Shown: one piece after another, positions 50,796 through 62,300 of the stretch | Numbering within the stretch: the first letter of the stretch is position 1 | How the letters are laid out: every line of letters begins with the position of its first letter | NCBI RefSeq assembly: GCF_020991125.1 | Contig: NZ_CP087715.1 | Coordinates: 3,525,001-3,589,000, forward strand | Reading direction: 5' to 3' | DNA length: 64,000 bases | Source of the DNA: Microbulbifer celer | Lineage (GTDB): Bacteria; Pseudomonadota; Gammaproteobacteria; Pseudomonadales; Cellvibrionaceae | Position numbers and translations under genes: made by a program | Notes under the pieces: model-generated | What the model was told of the DNA's origin: nothing | The model's input: only the letters and a program-made list of their open reading frames with translations | Database searches by the model: none

Positions 50796-53020
50796 TTGCT
50801 GAAGGAGAGAAACTCGTCTTCCATAATGCGCGGTGTGATGAAAATCAGCAGCTCGCGCTTGTCATTCTGACGGGTGGTACGCTTGAACAGATGCCCGAGG
50901 AATGGAATATCCCCCAGTACCGGGACCTTGGTCTCCCCCTCCAGGGTCTGGGCTTCGAAAATACCGCCGAGTACGATGGTCTCACCGTTACCCACCAGTA
51001 CCTTGGTCTGCAGGGAGTTGATATTGATCGCGGGAATCTCCCCACCAGTAATCACGTTGGTAAACAGCTCACCGACACTGTTCTGGTCGATGTTCAGGTT
51101 CATGATGATATTGTCATCCGGGGTGATCTGCGGCGTTACATTCAGCAGCAGCACCGCTTCCTTGAAGGTCACGGACGCCGCACCAGAGGAAGTCGCTTCC
51201 AGGTAGGGAATCTCCACACCGGAGCGAATGCTCGCTTCCTGCTTGTCCCCGGTGACCACCTTGGGCTGGGATACGATTTCCGCCTTGCCCACATCTTCCA
51301 GCGCAGACAGCTCCAGGCCGAGGTAGAAGTTATCCTTCAGGATTGCATAGGCAACATTTCCGGCTGACTCGCTCAAGCCTAAATCCACCAACATTGGCGA
51401 GTGACTACTGATCGGCGCACTCACATCCGGTACCGAGCCGACACCGGTCACATTGGATGACGATTGACCACCGGAGCCAATACCAATGGTGTCGTCATCG
51501 ATATTGTGATCTTCGGTATAGTTCCAGCGCACACCCAGGTTGCGCATAAAATCGGTATTCGCGGTTACGATACGCGCTTCGATCATCACCTGGCGAATGG
51601 GGATATCGATGGCATTAATCAGCTCACGGAACTGGGCGATCTTGTCTTCGGTGTCCGTCAGGATGATGGTGTTGGTGCGATCATCGACGATGGCGCTGCC
51701 GCGAGCGGACAGAATACTGCGACCTTGCTGGTCTTCGTTGCCACCGGCGAAGTTGCCCTGGCCGAAGCCGCCACCACCGCCTTGGCCACCGCGATCACCG
51801 GCGAACAGGGTGAACAGCTCGCGGGCATCGGCGTAACGGATCTGGATGTACTCGGTGCGCAGGGGCGCCAGCTCTTCCAGCTGCTTGCGAGTTTCCAGTT
51901 CGCGACGTTCGCGCTCGGCGATCTCTGCGGCCGGCGCCACCATGATCACATTGCCTTCCTGACGCTTGTCGAGGCCCTTGGCCTTCAGGATCAGCTCCAG
52001 TGCCTGATCCCAGGGGACTCCGTCGAGGCGCAGGGTAATGCGGCCCTGTACGGTATCACTAGCGACCAGGTTGAGATCGGTAAAGTCTGCGATCAACTGC
52101 AGCACCGAGCGCACTTCGATGTCCTGGAAGTTCAGCGACAGTTTTTCACCGGTGAACTCGAATTCCTTTTTCTTCTCGCGCACTTCCGCCACGGTCAGTG
52201 GTTTCACCGACAGTACATATTCATTGTCCGCCTGGTAGGCGAGATAGTCGTAATCGCTATCGTTGGGATCGACGGAGATCACTGTGTTGCGCCCGTCGTA
52301 GTCGACGGTGACGCTGTTAACTGGTGTGGCAAAGTCGGTGACATCCAGGCGCTGGCGCAACTCCTGCGGCAGTTCGGCGCCGAGGAAAGTCAGTACAATC
52401 TTGCCCTTGGTGCGCTCCACATCGATGTTTACCGCGGGATCGGTCAGGCTGACGATCACCTTGCCTTCACCGCTTTCGCCGCGGCGGAAATCCACGTTAT
52501 CGATGCCTACACTATCGGCGGGCTTGAACTGCGCGTTGCCGCCAATATTGGTGCTGGTATGTACCGGTGCCGCGGTAACGGCGGCTGTGGTGGCGGTATC
52601 CGCACCCACTTCGAGCACCACCTGATTCCCCACGCGCTCACTGGAATAAATCGGGAGTTCATCCAGGTTCAGAATCAGGCGGGTGCGATCATCGCTGGAA
52701 ACAATTACCGCGCTGCGCGCTGCACCGATATCCAGCGTGTATTTTTTTTCCGGCAGCACGCTTTCCACACCGGCGAAATCCATCACGATCCGCGCCGGCT
52801 CCTCAATGGTGTAACCGGTGGGCTCCGGCGGCACGTCACTGAACGACAGGCGCAGCTGCAGGCGACTGCCCGGCAGCTCGGAGAACTGGATGTCGTTGAG
52901 CTGGCTGGCCAGCGCCTGTCCCGCCAGAGGCAGTAACATCACGCCCAACAGCAGCGCTTTCGCCCGCGACAGCAATTGCGCGGTACGCGCCAAACCTTTG
53001 GCGAGTTGCGTGGTGATCAT
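50792..53020 (-). CDS. pilQ: Type IV pilus secretin PilQ
   Basis: A 742-residue outer-membrane secretin through which the pilus exits. After a signal peptide (ALLLGVMLLPLAGQALA) come two AMIN domains (about 40-270), secretin N0/N1 domains (LSLNFQDIEVRSVLQLIADF) with a Gly-rich loop (GGQGGGGGFGQGNFAGG), and the C-terminal secretin core (QPKVVTGDKQEASIRSG, IPFLGHLFKR). Its start is 2 bp from the pilP stop and its end overlaps aroK. Confidence 0.96.
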   Translation of the reverse strand: MITTQLAKGLARTAQLLSRAKALLLGVMLLPLAGQALASQLNDIQFSELPGSRLQLRLSFSDVPPEPTGYTIEEPARIVMDFAGVESVLPEKKYTLDIGAARSAVIVSSDDRTRLILNLDELPIYSSERVGNQVVLEVGADTATTAAVTAAPVHTSTNIGGNAQFKPADSVGIDNVDFRRGESGEGKVIVSLTDPAVNIDVERTKGKIVLTFLGAELPQELRQRLDVTDFATPVNSVTVDYDGRNTVISVDPNDSDYDYLAYQADNEYVLSVKPLTVAEVREKKKEFEFTGEKLSLNFQDIEVRSVLQLIADFTDLNLVASDTVQGRITLRLDGVPWDQALELILKAKGLDKRQEGNVIMVAPAAEIAERERRELETRKQLEELAPLRTEYIQIRYADARELFTLFAGDRGGQGGGGGFGQGNFAGGNEDQQGRSILSARGSAIVDDRTNTIILTDTEDKIAQFRELINAIDIPIRQVMIEARIVTANTDFMRNLGVRWNYTEDHNIDDDTIGIGSGGQSSSNVTGVGSVPDVSAPISSHSPMLVDLGLSESAGNVAYAILKDNFYLGLELSALEDVGKAEIVSQPKVVTGDKQEASIRSGVEIPYLEATSSGAASVTFKEAVLLLNVTPQITPDDNIIMNLNIDQNSVGELFTNVITGGEIPAININSLQTKVLVGNGETIVLGGIFEAQTLEGETKVPVLGDIPFLGHLFKRTTRQNDKRELLIFITPRIMEDEFLSFSK

Positions 53021-53022
53021 TT

Positions 53023-53550
53023 TTAGTTGTCCTTATCTTCCAAAGTCAGTGCCCGCGGCCGTTCAATCCAGCCGCCGGTGCCGTCCGGCACAATTTCCAG
53101 TACATCAAGTTGCGATGTCGAAGCGTTGACTACCCGCCCGTGATTTTTGCCCAGATAGTTGCCAACGGTGATCCGGTGAATCCCCCCCTCACCGTCGTTG
53201 ACCAGGGCCCATAACTGACCACCGCGGGACAGGGTGCCCACCATGGAGAGACCATCAAATGCGAAGCGCTCGAGGAGCTCTTTCTGCCGATTTTCATTGG
53301 GCGCCACGTCCAGTCTGCGCCCTACCAGTCTCTGGTCAGCTTCCAGCACCGGACGGGTAAACGGGCTGCGCTGGGCGGCCGCACTGTACACATACGGGCT
53401 GTAAGGCGTAAACGTGGGAATGGGCTCGATCTGCCCTTTGGGTTTGTGCTTTACCGCCGCCATTTTCTGGCGCAGATCGCTGTGGCTGCCGTCCAGGCTA
53501 CAACCCGCCAGCGCCAGCAGTGCTGCGGTCAGAGCGAAGGTCTTTTTCAT
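53023..53550 (-). CDS. pilP: Type IV pilus alignment lipoprotein PilP
   Basis: A 175-residue lipoprotein with lipobox ALLALAGCS. The C-terminal HR-type beta-sandwich (MVGTLSRGGQLWALVNDGEG, VTVGNYLGKNHG-like HRITVGNYLGKNHG) contacts PilQ and the PilN-PilO heterodimer. ATG overlaps the pilO stop (ATGA). Confidence 0.95.
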   Translation of the reverse strand: MKKTFALTAALLALAGCSLDGSHSDLRQKMAAVKHKPKGQIEPIPTFTPYSPYVYSAAAQRSPFTRPVLEADQRLVGRRLDVAPNENRQKELLERFAFDGLSMVGTLSRGGQLWALVNDGEGGIHRITVGNYLGKNHGRVVNASTSQLDVLEIVPDGTGGWIERPRALTLEDKDN

Positions 53551-54167
53551 CCTTCTTCCCCCTGATCCTTGTAACGATAGGTTTTGGCGTTCACTACCAT
53601 ATTCAGCAGCGCACCGCCATCCTTCGACGTCTGGATATCATAATCATGCAGGGTAACAATCCGCGGCATCCCGGCGATGCCGCTGATGAAAGCCCCGAAT
53701 TCGTGATAACCGCCCTGAACCTCTATGCGGATCGGCAGTTCAACATAGAACTCACCCACCTGCTCGCCTTCCAGAGCCACCTTCTGAATGGTCAGACCGC
53801 TGCCACGACCGAACTCATCAATGTCTTCCAGCAGCCCGGGGACCTCGGTGTCTTTCGGCAGCTGCTTGAGCAGTGCGCCAAAGGTCTCCTCCATCTCCAC
53901 CAGCTGCTCGCGATACGCCTCCAGGTTGGCGGCTTCAAAGGATTTCTTTTCAAACTGGGTAAACAGTTCGTTTTCCTTGTTCTCCGCAAACGACAGCTGT
54001 TGGTAGCGATCCTTGATCAGAAAGAAGTAACCACCGCCCACCAGCACGGCAGCAATCACCACCAGCAGTGCGATGCGCCCGGCCAGCGGCCACACGCCCA
54101 CGCGGGAGAAATCGATATCGTTGATATCCAGCTCATTGAGCTGCTTCAGGGTATCTTCCAGAGCCAT
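53547..54167 (-). CDS. pilO: Type IV pilus alignment protein PilO
   Basis: A 206-residue inner-membrane protein: short cytoplasmic N-terminus, one membrane helix (IALLVVIAAVLVGGGYFFLI), a periplasmic coiled coil (FEKKSFEAANLEAYREQLVE) and a ferredoxin-like C-terminal domain. It dimerises with PilN and links to PilP. 2 bp after pilN and overlapping pilP. Confidence 0.95.
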   Translation of the reverse strand: MALEDTLKQLNELDINDIDFSRVGVWPLAGRIALLVVIAAVLVGGGYFFLIKDRYQQLSFAENKENELFTQFEKKSFEAANLEAYREQLVEMEETFGALLKQLPKDTEVPGLLEDIDEFGRGSGLTIQKVALEGEQVGEFYVELPIRIEVQGGYHEFGAFISGIAGMPRIVTLHDYDIQTSKDGGALLNMVVNAKTYRYKDQGEEG

Positions 54168-54169
54168 TT

Positions 54170-54751
54170 TTATACCCCCCTGCCGTCAGCGTCGGCTTCA
54201 TCTTCTTTCTTGCGGCCACTGACGTTCACGGTCATTTCAAATGCGCTGGCCTGCTCACCAAATTCCGGCTTCGCGGTCACCCCGGTCAGATTCGGCGACT
54301 GAAACCATTCAGACTGATCCAGGCTACGCATGAAGGAGGAAACCCGATTGTTGGATTCCGCCACCCCGGAAATCTTCACCGACTTGCCGGTGCGCTTGAG
54401 GTTGGTCAACCACAGGCCTTCCGGCGCCGCGCGGACCATTTCATCAAAGTAACGTACGGAAAGCGGGCGGTTGCCTTGCAGCTCTTGGATCACGCGCATG
54501 CGGTCAATCAATTCCTGGCGACGCTTCTTGAGATCCTTGATCTCGCGCACCTGCTTGTTCAGGGCATTGATTTCCGTCTGCAGCAGCTGGTTGCGTTCAT
54601 TCTGGTTGGCGACCTGTGTATCGACGAACTTCATCCACATAAACACGGAAAAGGCCGCAGCAATCACTACCAGAACGGCGACCTGCTGAAACTCTTTCTG
54701 TTTCTGCGCGCGATATTCCTGACGCCAGGGGAGTAGGTTGATCTTTGCCAT
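54170..54751 (-). CDS. pilN: Type IV pilus alignment protein PilN
   Basis: A 193-residue inner-membrane protein. The conserved cytoplasmic peptide INLLPWR that docks into PilM lies at residues 4-10; one membrane helix (VAVLVVIAAAFSVFMWM), a periplasmic coiled coil and a ferredoxin-like domain follow. The ATG at 54751 gives this usual opening; 13 further open codons upstream overlap pilM and are not used. The C-terminal tail is charged (GRKKEDEADADG). Confidence 0.95.
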   Translation of the reverse strand: MAKINLLPWRQEYRAQKQKEFQQVAVLVVIAAAFSVFMWMKFVDTQVANQNERNQLLQTEINALNKQVREIKDLKKRRQELIDRMRVIQELQGNRPLSVRYFDEMVRAAPEGLWLTNLKRTGKSVKISGVAESNNRVSSFMRSLDQSEWFQSPNLTGVTAKPEFGEQASAFEMTVNVSGRKKEDEADADGRGV

Positions 54752-54752
54752 A

Positions 54753-55892
<1,140 letters not shown>

Positions 55893-55996
55893 CCGGCTTT
55901 TGCATAGGTAACAGCGCACATTATTCGTATAATTGTCGAGCAACACCGATAATACTGTTCAATACGCACACACGAGCCGTAAGTAGAAGTTTCTAA

Positions 55997-58690
55997 ATGA
56001 CCGAAAAAGCCCGCAATCGCCTGTTGTCACTGCTGTGGCTCGCCCTCGCCGGCGCCGCTGCCGGCGCCATGGCCTTTTCCAGCCTCTATCTGTACCTGAA
56101 GCCCGGGTTGCCGTCGATAGAGCGCCTGCGCGATATCCGCCTGCAGACCCCATTGCGCATCTACTCCAGCGATATGCAACTGATCGGTGAGTTCGGAGAA
56201 AAGCGGCGCAGCCCGATCGACATTGAGCAGACACCGGAGATGTTCGTCAAGGCTATCCTCGCCGCTGAAGACGACGGCTTTTACTCCCACAGTGGCGTCT
56301 CCATCAAAGGCCTGATGCGCGCGGTACGCCAACTGGTAGCCAGCGGTTCCATCCAGTCCGGGGGCAGTACCCTCACCATGCAGGTGGCCCGCAATTTCTT
56401 CCTGAGCCGGGAACAGCGCTTTATCCGCAAGTTCAACGAGATCCTGCTGTCCCTGCAGATCGAACAGGAATTGAGCAAGGACGAGATTCTCGAACTCTAT
56501 ATCAACAAGATTTTTCTCGGCAACCGCGCCTACGGCTTCCAGGCCGCAGCCCATGTCTATTACGGCAAGGACATCAATGAGCTGAACCTGGCCCAATGGG
56601 CGATGATGGCGGGCCTGCCCAAAGCACCCTCCGCTTATAACCCCCTGGCCAACCCCACGCGCGCATTGGTACGTCGCAACTGGATCCTGAAGCGCATGCT
56701 CGAACTGGGCTATATCCGCCAGGACGAGTATAAAAACTCCATCACCGCCCCGGTGAGTGCGCGCTATCACGGCCGCGATCTCGACCTGAGTGCGCCCTAT
56801 GTCGCCGAAATGGCCCGAAAAGAAGCGGTGGACCTGTTCGGAGATGCAGCCTATACCGATGGGTACCAGGTGGTCACTACCGTCGACAGCAAGCTGCAGG
56901 AGGCCGCGCGCAAAGCACTGCAGAAGGGCCTGGAAACTTACGACAGCCGCCACGGGTACCGCGGTCCGGAGCAACAACTTGATCCGGAGCTACTCTCCGA
57001 CAGCGATCAGCTTGTGGATCTCCTGCACGAGATACCGGTACTTGGCGGCCTCGAACCCGCAGTGGTAACCGCCGTGGCGCCGCAAAAGCTGATCGTACAG
57101 CTACGCAATCGACGGGTTGTGGAGATCCCCTGGGAACACGGCCTCAGCAATCTGCGCCCGTACATTTCGGAAAATGCCCGCGGTGCACGCATCAAATCCG
57201 CGGAGGAGATGTTTGCCCCGGGGGATGTGGTACGACTGCGCCGCGTGGTGGTCAGTGCGGAAGAGGTTGCGCAAGAACTGGCAGAGGAAAACCAGTCAGA
57301 AACCGCGCAACAAATACAGATTGACAGCCCGAACGACGACCCGTTTGCCCAAAGTGACACAGAAGAGGAGGCCCAACAGCACGCCCCCCAGATGCGCGAA
57401 GAGTGGCATCTGACACAGGTCCCGGAGGCCCAGAGTGCTTTGATTTCACTGGCACCGGAAGACGGCGCGATCCGGGCACTGGTTGGTGGTTACGACTTTC
57501 GGCAGAGTCACTTCAACCGGGTTACTCAGGCGGCGCGTCAGCCCGGCTCCAACTTCAAACCTTTTATCTATTCTTCCGCCATCGAGAAGGGCTACACCGC
57601 GGCGAGTATCATCAATGACGCGCCGATCATTTTCGAGGAAACCAACCTCGCGGACGTGTGGCGGCCGGAAAACTCCAGCGGTGACTTTCTCGGGCCCATC
57701 CGTTTGCGGCAGGCCCTGTACCTGTCCAAAAACCTGGTGTCGATCCGCCTGCTTCAGGCCCTGGGTATCGATTATGCGCTCAATTTCGTGCAGAAATTCG
57801 GTTTTGATCGCGGCAAGCTCGCCCGCAACCTGACCATCGCACTGGGCAGCTCCGAGCTGACGCCACTGGAGATTGCCCGCGGCTATGCCGCCTTTGCCAA
57901 TGGCGGCTTCCGGGTCGAACCCTACCTGGTGGACAAAGTCATGGATGTCCATGGCGACGCGGTCTATCAGGCACTGCCGTTGACGGTCTGCCGCAATTGT
58001 CCGGCACCGGGAGAAATCGACAGCAGCAACGCCGAACCGGAGCCGATCGATCTGCTTGCGGTACAGAAGGAGGCTGAACTGATCCCCCCTGAAGACGAAC
58101 CGGTGGAGCTGCGTACCCTTCCCGTTGCGCCCCTGCACGCGGGAGAACAGGCGCGCCCACGGGCGCCGCGCGCGATCTCTGCGGAAACCGCCTATATCAT
58201 GGACTCCATGCTCAAAGACGTGATCAAGAAGGGCACTGGCCGTAAAGCGCTGGTCATGGAGCGCGGCGATATCGCCGGTAAAACCGGTACTACCAACGGT
58301 CCGCGGGATGCCTGGTTCTCCGGCTACAGCCCGCACCTGGCAACCAGCGTCTGGGTCGGATTCGACTCCAACTCAGAGCTCGGTAAAAACGAGTATGGTG
58401 GCTCAGCCGCCCTGCCGATCTGGATTGACTACATGAGCACCGCCCTGGAAGGACGACCAGAGCGCCATCTGGCGCAGCCGGATAATATCGTCACCATGCG
58501 CATCAATCCGCGTACCGGTATGCGCACCTCCCGCGGCGGCATTTTCGAGATTTTTCGTGCCGACCGGGTACCGGGTCGGGAAACCTACGGTAACTACCCA
58601 TCCATCTACTCGGATGGGCCGGACAGTGCATCGCCCTCCTCGTCTTCCAGCGAGCAGGCTCAGGAGTCGATTCCGGAAGAACTGTTCTGA
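55997..58690 (+). CDS. mrcA: Penicillin-binding protein 1A (bifunctional class A PBP)
   Basis: An 897-residue inner-membrane enzyme. One membrane helix near the N-terminus (LLWLALAGAAAGAMAFSSLY), the GT51 transglycosylase (AAEDDGFYSHSGVSIKGLMR, GGSTLTMQVARNFFLSREQ), an OB-like insert, and the transpeptidase with PGSNFKPFIYSSAIE (catalytic Ser), SKNLVSIRL (SxN) and KTGTTNGPRDAW (KTG). It polymerises and cross-links peptidoglycan. An acidic stretch between about 430 and 470 and a Ser-rich tail are lineage-specific. Divergent from pilM as in Pseudomonas ponA, and ends at a strong terminator. Confidence 0.96.
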   Translation: MTEKARNRLLSLLWLALAGAAAGAMAFSSLYLYLKPGLPSIERLRDIRLQTPLRIYSSDMQLIGEFGEKRRSPIDIEQTPEMFVKAILAAEDDGFYSHSGVSIKGLMRAVRQLVASGSIQSGGSTLTMQVARNFFLSREQRFIRKFNEILLSLQIEQELSKDEILELYINKIFLGNRAYGFQAAAHVYYGKDINELNLAQWAMMAGLPKAPSAYNPLANPTRALVRRNWILKRMLELGYIRQDEYKNSITAPVSARYHGRDLDLSAPYVAEMARKEAVDLFGDAAYTDGYQVVTTVDSKLQEAARKALQKGLETYDSRHGYRGPEQQLDPELLSDSDQLVDLLHEIPVLGGLEPAVVTAVAPQKLIVQLRNRRVVEIPWEHGLSNLRPYISENARGARIKSAEEMFAPGDVVRLRRVVVSAEEVAQELAEENQSETAQQIQIDSPNDDPFAQSDTEEEAQQHAPQMREEWHLTQVPEAQSALISLAPEDGAIRALVGGYDFRQSHFNRVTQAARQPGSNFKPFIYSSAIEKGYTAASIINDAPIIFEETNLADVWRPENSSGDFLGPIRLRQALYLSKNLVSIRLLQALGIDYALNFVQKFGFDRGKLARNLTIALGSSELTPLEIARGYAAFANGGFRVEPYLVDKVMDVHGDAVYQALPLTVCRNCPAPGEIDSSNAEPEPIDLLAVQKEAELIPPEDEPVELRTLPVAPLHAGEQARPRAPRAISAETAYIMDSMLKDVIKKGTGRKALVMERGDIAGKTGTTNGPRDAWFSGYSPHLATSVWVGFDSNSELGKNEYGGSAALPIWIDYMSTALEGRPERHLAQPDNIVTMRINPRTGMRTSRGGIFEIFRADRVPGRETYGNYPSIYSDGPDSASPSSSSSEQAQESIPEELF

Positions 58691-58715
58691 TCGACAGCTT
58701 TACGGGCCAGCAAAC

Positions 58716-58751
58716 AAAAAGGCGCCAGCTCTTCCGAGCTGGCGCCTTTTT
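58716..58751. terminator. Bidirectional rho-independent terminator
   Basis: Perfect stem ggcgccagctc/gagctggcgcc with a 4-base loop, flanked by five A and five T. It serves mrcA on the plus strand and chpC on the minus strand. Confidence 0.93.
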
Positions 58752-58804
58752 GTATATGAACGGATTGCTATTTGTATGGAATGATTTAGCAGAAGCGTAT
58801 CGGC

Positions 58805-59290
58805 TCAGCGGCCTTTGCGGTACCGCAGGCAGGCCTCTTCCAGTGTCCCGAGATCGGGAATTACCGCCACTTCACCGGACAGTGCCACATGCATCAGCTC
58901 GCCCATGGCACATTCGCCTTCGCGCCCCGCCAGCTCTTCCGGGGTTACACGCACCAGTCGCGGCGTACCCTGCAGTACCAGGGCAAAAAATGGCAGGTCT
59001 CCATCGGGGTTGCCGCTGTTCAGCACCGCGATCCGACAGTGGCTGCGCAAGGCGGGCATCGGCTTGCCGCGCATCACCTCAAAAGCCAGCAACGGCAGGC
59101 GCAACTCCCGCCAATGAAGCTCGCCCATATACCATTCCGGCGCGTCAAAAGCGGAGACCGGGCTCTGCAGGGCAATGATTTCCGACAGGGTATCCACCGG
59201 TACCAGCAACTGACCATCCGCCAACGGCAGCAGCAGGCAGCTGACCTCCTGAGGCAGTTCTGTTGTGGGCAGGGCGTCAAGTCCGCTCAT
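58805..59290 (-). CDS. chpC: CheW-like adaptor of the Chp system (ChpC type)
   Basis: A 161-residue protein made of a single CheW-like domain (LLLPLADGQLLVPVDTLSEI, LPLLAFEVMRG, RIAVLNSG). It lies 47 bp downstream of the ChpA-type kinase gene on the same strand. In Pseudomonas ChpC is the adaptor following chpA-chpB; here the methylesterase gene chpB is not between them. It should couple receptor signalling to ChpA; the alternative name is simply CheW-family protein. Confidence 0.8.
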   Translation of the reverse strand: MSGLDALPTTELPQEVSCLLLPLADGQLLVPVDTLSEIIALQSPVSAFDAPEWYMGELHWRELRLPLLAFEVMRGKPMPALRSHCRIAVLNSGNPDGDLPFFALVLQGTPRLVRVTPEELAGREGECAMGELMHVALSGEVAVIPDLGTLEEACLRYRKGR

Positions 59291-59337
59291 TCTCTACTCT
59301 CTCCACCGCCGTCGCGGATTTATACAGACAGCCGCGC

Positions 59338-62300
59338 TCAGTGCGCCACTTCCGCTTCCGTGTAATCTCGAATCGCGTTCAACAGTACTTCTTCCTGATA
59401 GGGTTTACCCAGATAGTGGTTGACCCCCAGTGACAGCGCGTGATCGCGGTGTTTTTTACCGGTTCGGGAAGTGATCATAATGATCGGGATGTCCCGCAGG
59501 CGGCCGCTGGAACGAATATGACGCGCCACTTCAAAGCCATCCATTCGCGGCATTTCAATATCCAGCAGGATCACATCCGGCATGAAATCCTGCAACTGGA
59601 TGATCGCGTCCTGACCGTCTTTGGCGGTTGTGGCGCGGAACCCTTCCCGCTCGAGGAAGCGGGTGGTCACCTTGCGCACCGTTACCGAATCGTCCACCAC
59701 CATGACCATCTTCTGTGGCTCCGGCTCTTCGCGGCCGGAAACTTCCGGCTCCACTTCCAGTACCGGCACTTCGGGTCGCGCCAGTAGCGCGGAATGCTTA
59801 CGCAGGAGGGCGTGGGCATCGAGAATCACCACCACGGTACCGTCACCGGTTACGGTGGCTCCAGATACCCCCTGTACCCCGGCAAACTGGGCCCCGAGAC
59901 TTTTCACCACGATCTCGCGGCTACCCATGATGGCATCGACCTGCAGCGCCATGGCAGTGTTTTCCGTGCGCACCAGTAGCACCGGCAGCTGCATGTCTTC
60001 CACATTCAGCTTGGGTTGGGCGCTGGACTGCAGCAGGTTGCCGAAATAATTCACCTGATAGGGCTCACCGGCATATTCGAAGCGCGCTTCCGGTGTGCGG
60101 TAGTAGTGCTCCAGCTCGAACGGGCTCAGGCGCACGATGCCTTCAATGGTGTTCAGCGGCAGCGCAAACAGGTCATCGCCCACTTTTACCATCAGCGCGC
60201 GGTTCACCGATACGGTGAACGGCAGGCGCACGACGAATTCTGTTCCTTCGCCAATCTGGGAGGCGATAGTGACATTACCACCGATCTGCTTGATCTCGGC
60301 GGACACCACATCCATACCCACACCGCGGCCGGAAATCTGCGTTACCTGATCGGCGGTACTGAAACCGGCCTGCAGAATAAACTGCATGATTTCACTATTG
60401 GACAGCTCCGCATCCGGGCGCATCAGGCCGCTTTCGATCGCTTTCTCGCGCACCCGCATCAGGTTGATACCGGCACCATCATCACTGATGGTGATCACCA
60501 CTTCACTGCCCTCTCGGGCCAGATTGACAGCAATGCGGCCGCGCTCTTCCTTACCCGCGGCACGACGCTGTTCGGGATCTTCAATACCGTGGTCGACCGC
60601 GTTGCGCAGCATATGCTCCAGCGGTGCCACCATGCGCTCCAGCATGGAGCGGTCCAGCTCGCCCTCGACGTTGGAGAATACCAGATCCACCTGCTTGCCG
60701 AGCTCCGCGCTCACTTGGCGGACAATACGGCGCAGGCGCGGCACCAGGCGTGAGAAAGGCACCATGCGGCTGCGCATCAGCCCCTCCTGCAGCTCGGTAT
60801 TTACCCGCGACTGCTGCAGCAACAGGGTTTCCGTATCCCGGGTTTTATTGCCCAGGGTCTGGCGCAGCTCCAGCAAGTCGGAGGTGGATTCCAGCAGTGA
60901 ACGGGACAGCTGCTGAATGGACGAATAGCGGTCCATTTCCAGTGGATCGAAGTCGTCCTCCTGCTCTGCCAACTGCTCCTGACGGAACAGGATCTGCGCC
61001 TCGGTTTCTTTGTCCAGACGGCGCAGCTGCTCGTTGAGTCGGCTCAAGGTGGAGTCCATTTCGTCCAGCGCAATACCGAACTCACCTACCTGCTCTTCGA
61101 GGCGACCGCGGGAAATGGAGGTCTCCCCCGCGAGGTTTACCAGCTCTTCCAGCAACTCCGACGCTACCCGCACCATCTCCTGAGGCTGGTTGCGAGGCTG
61201 GCCGCTGTCGCGCTCACCCGGGGTGCGGGATTTGCGCACAAATGGCAGTACATTGCTGCCCGCTTCCGACGCAGCAGGTGCCGGTGTCAGGGGCGTAGTG
61301 GATGTGGAAATCGCGGGGGCGGATACCGCGGGTGCTTCCGGCGCATCCTGCGGTAAAACTTCACTCGCAGCTGTGCCTTCATCCGCTTCCGCGGGTGCTG
61401 TATTGGTAGATGCTTGGCTGGTTGGCGCCTGGCTCTCTGTGGATTCGATACCGTAATCCACTGGGCTCGCATTCTGTGCCAGCTGTTCGTCGGCCCAGCT
61501 CGTATCCAGTAATGCCGTGAACGACTGCAGTTGTTCACCGCCCAGCCAGGCGCGCGTGGTTTCCACCCCCGCCGCCAGACGATCGTAGATAGCGTGCGCA
61601 TCGGCAAAGAACTCTGCCGAAGGCGTGCTGTCGCCCTGCATGTTCTCGATCACGGTTTCAAAGCGATGCGCCACTTCACCCAGCCCCATCAGGGCCGCCA
61701 TCCGCGCACCGCCCTTGAAGGTGTGCAACACGCGCTTCAGCGCCTCTCCGTGGGAAGTATCGTCAGGCGCCTGCTCCCAGCCCTGAATCAGCTCTTCCAG
61801 CTCATCCACCAGATCTCCGGCTTCTTCCAGGAATACCTCGACTACATCCGGGTCGATTTCCGCCAGAGCGGCCTGCTGATCTGCTGTGGACACCTGCGAC
61901 GGTTGTGCCACCGGGGTAACAGGTTCCACAACCTCGGCATCCAGCGGGGTGGACTCTGCCGGCGTGTCCGTTCGGGTTTCTGTCAGGGATTCTTCCAGCC
62001 ACTGCATATCGCCGAGGCCAGCGTCATCCTCGAGCACCGTATGCTCCAGATTGAGCTCTGTACTGTCGACAGTGGGCGCAGCTTCACGATCGCCGGTATT
62101 GGCGGATTCTTGCCAGATCCCGTCTTCGTCTGCAGTCCCCGCTGGTTCTACATCGATGGCGTAGTCGCCAAAAGATGCGTCCTGAACCTCGTCTGCCTCT
62201 TCCGCCTCTTCGGACAAACCGAACGATTCCGGTGTCAGCGGTGGCAGGTCTTCATCTGCCAACCATTCGGAAACCGCAGGTGCATCGGAAACTGCAGGCA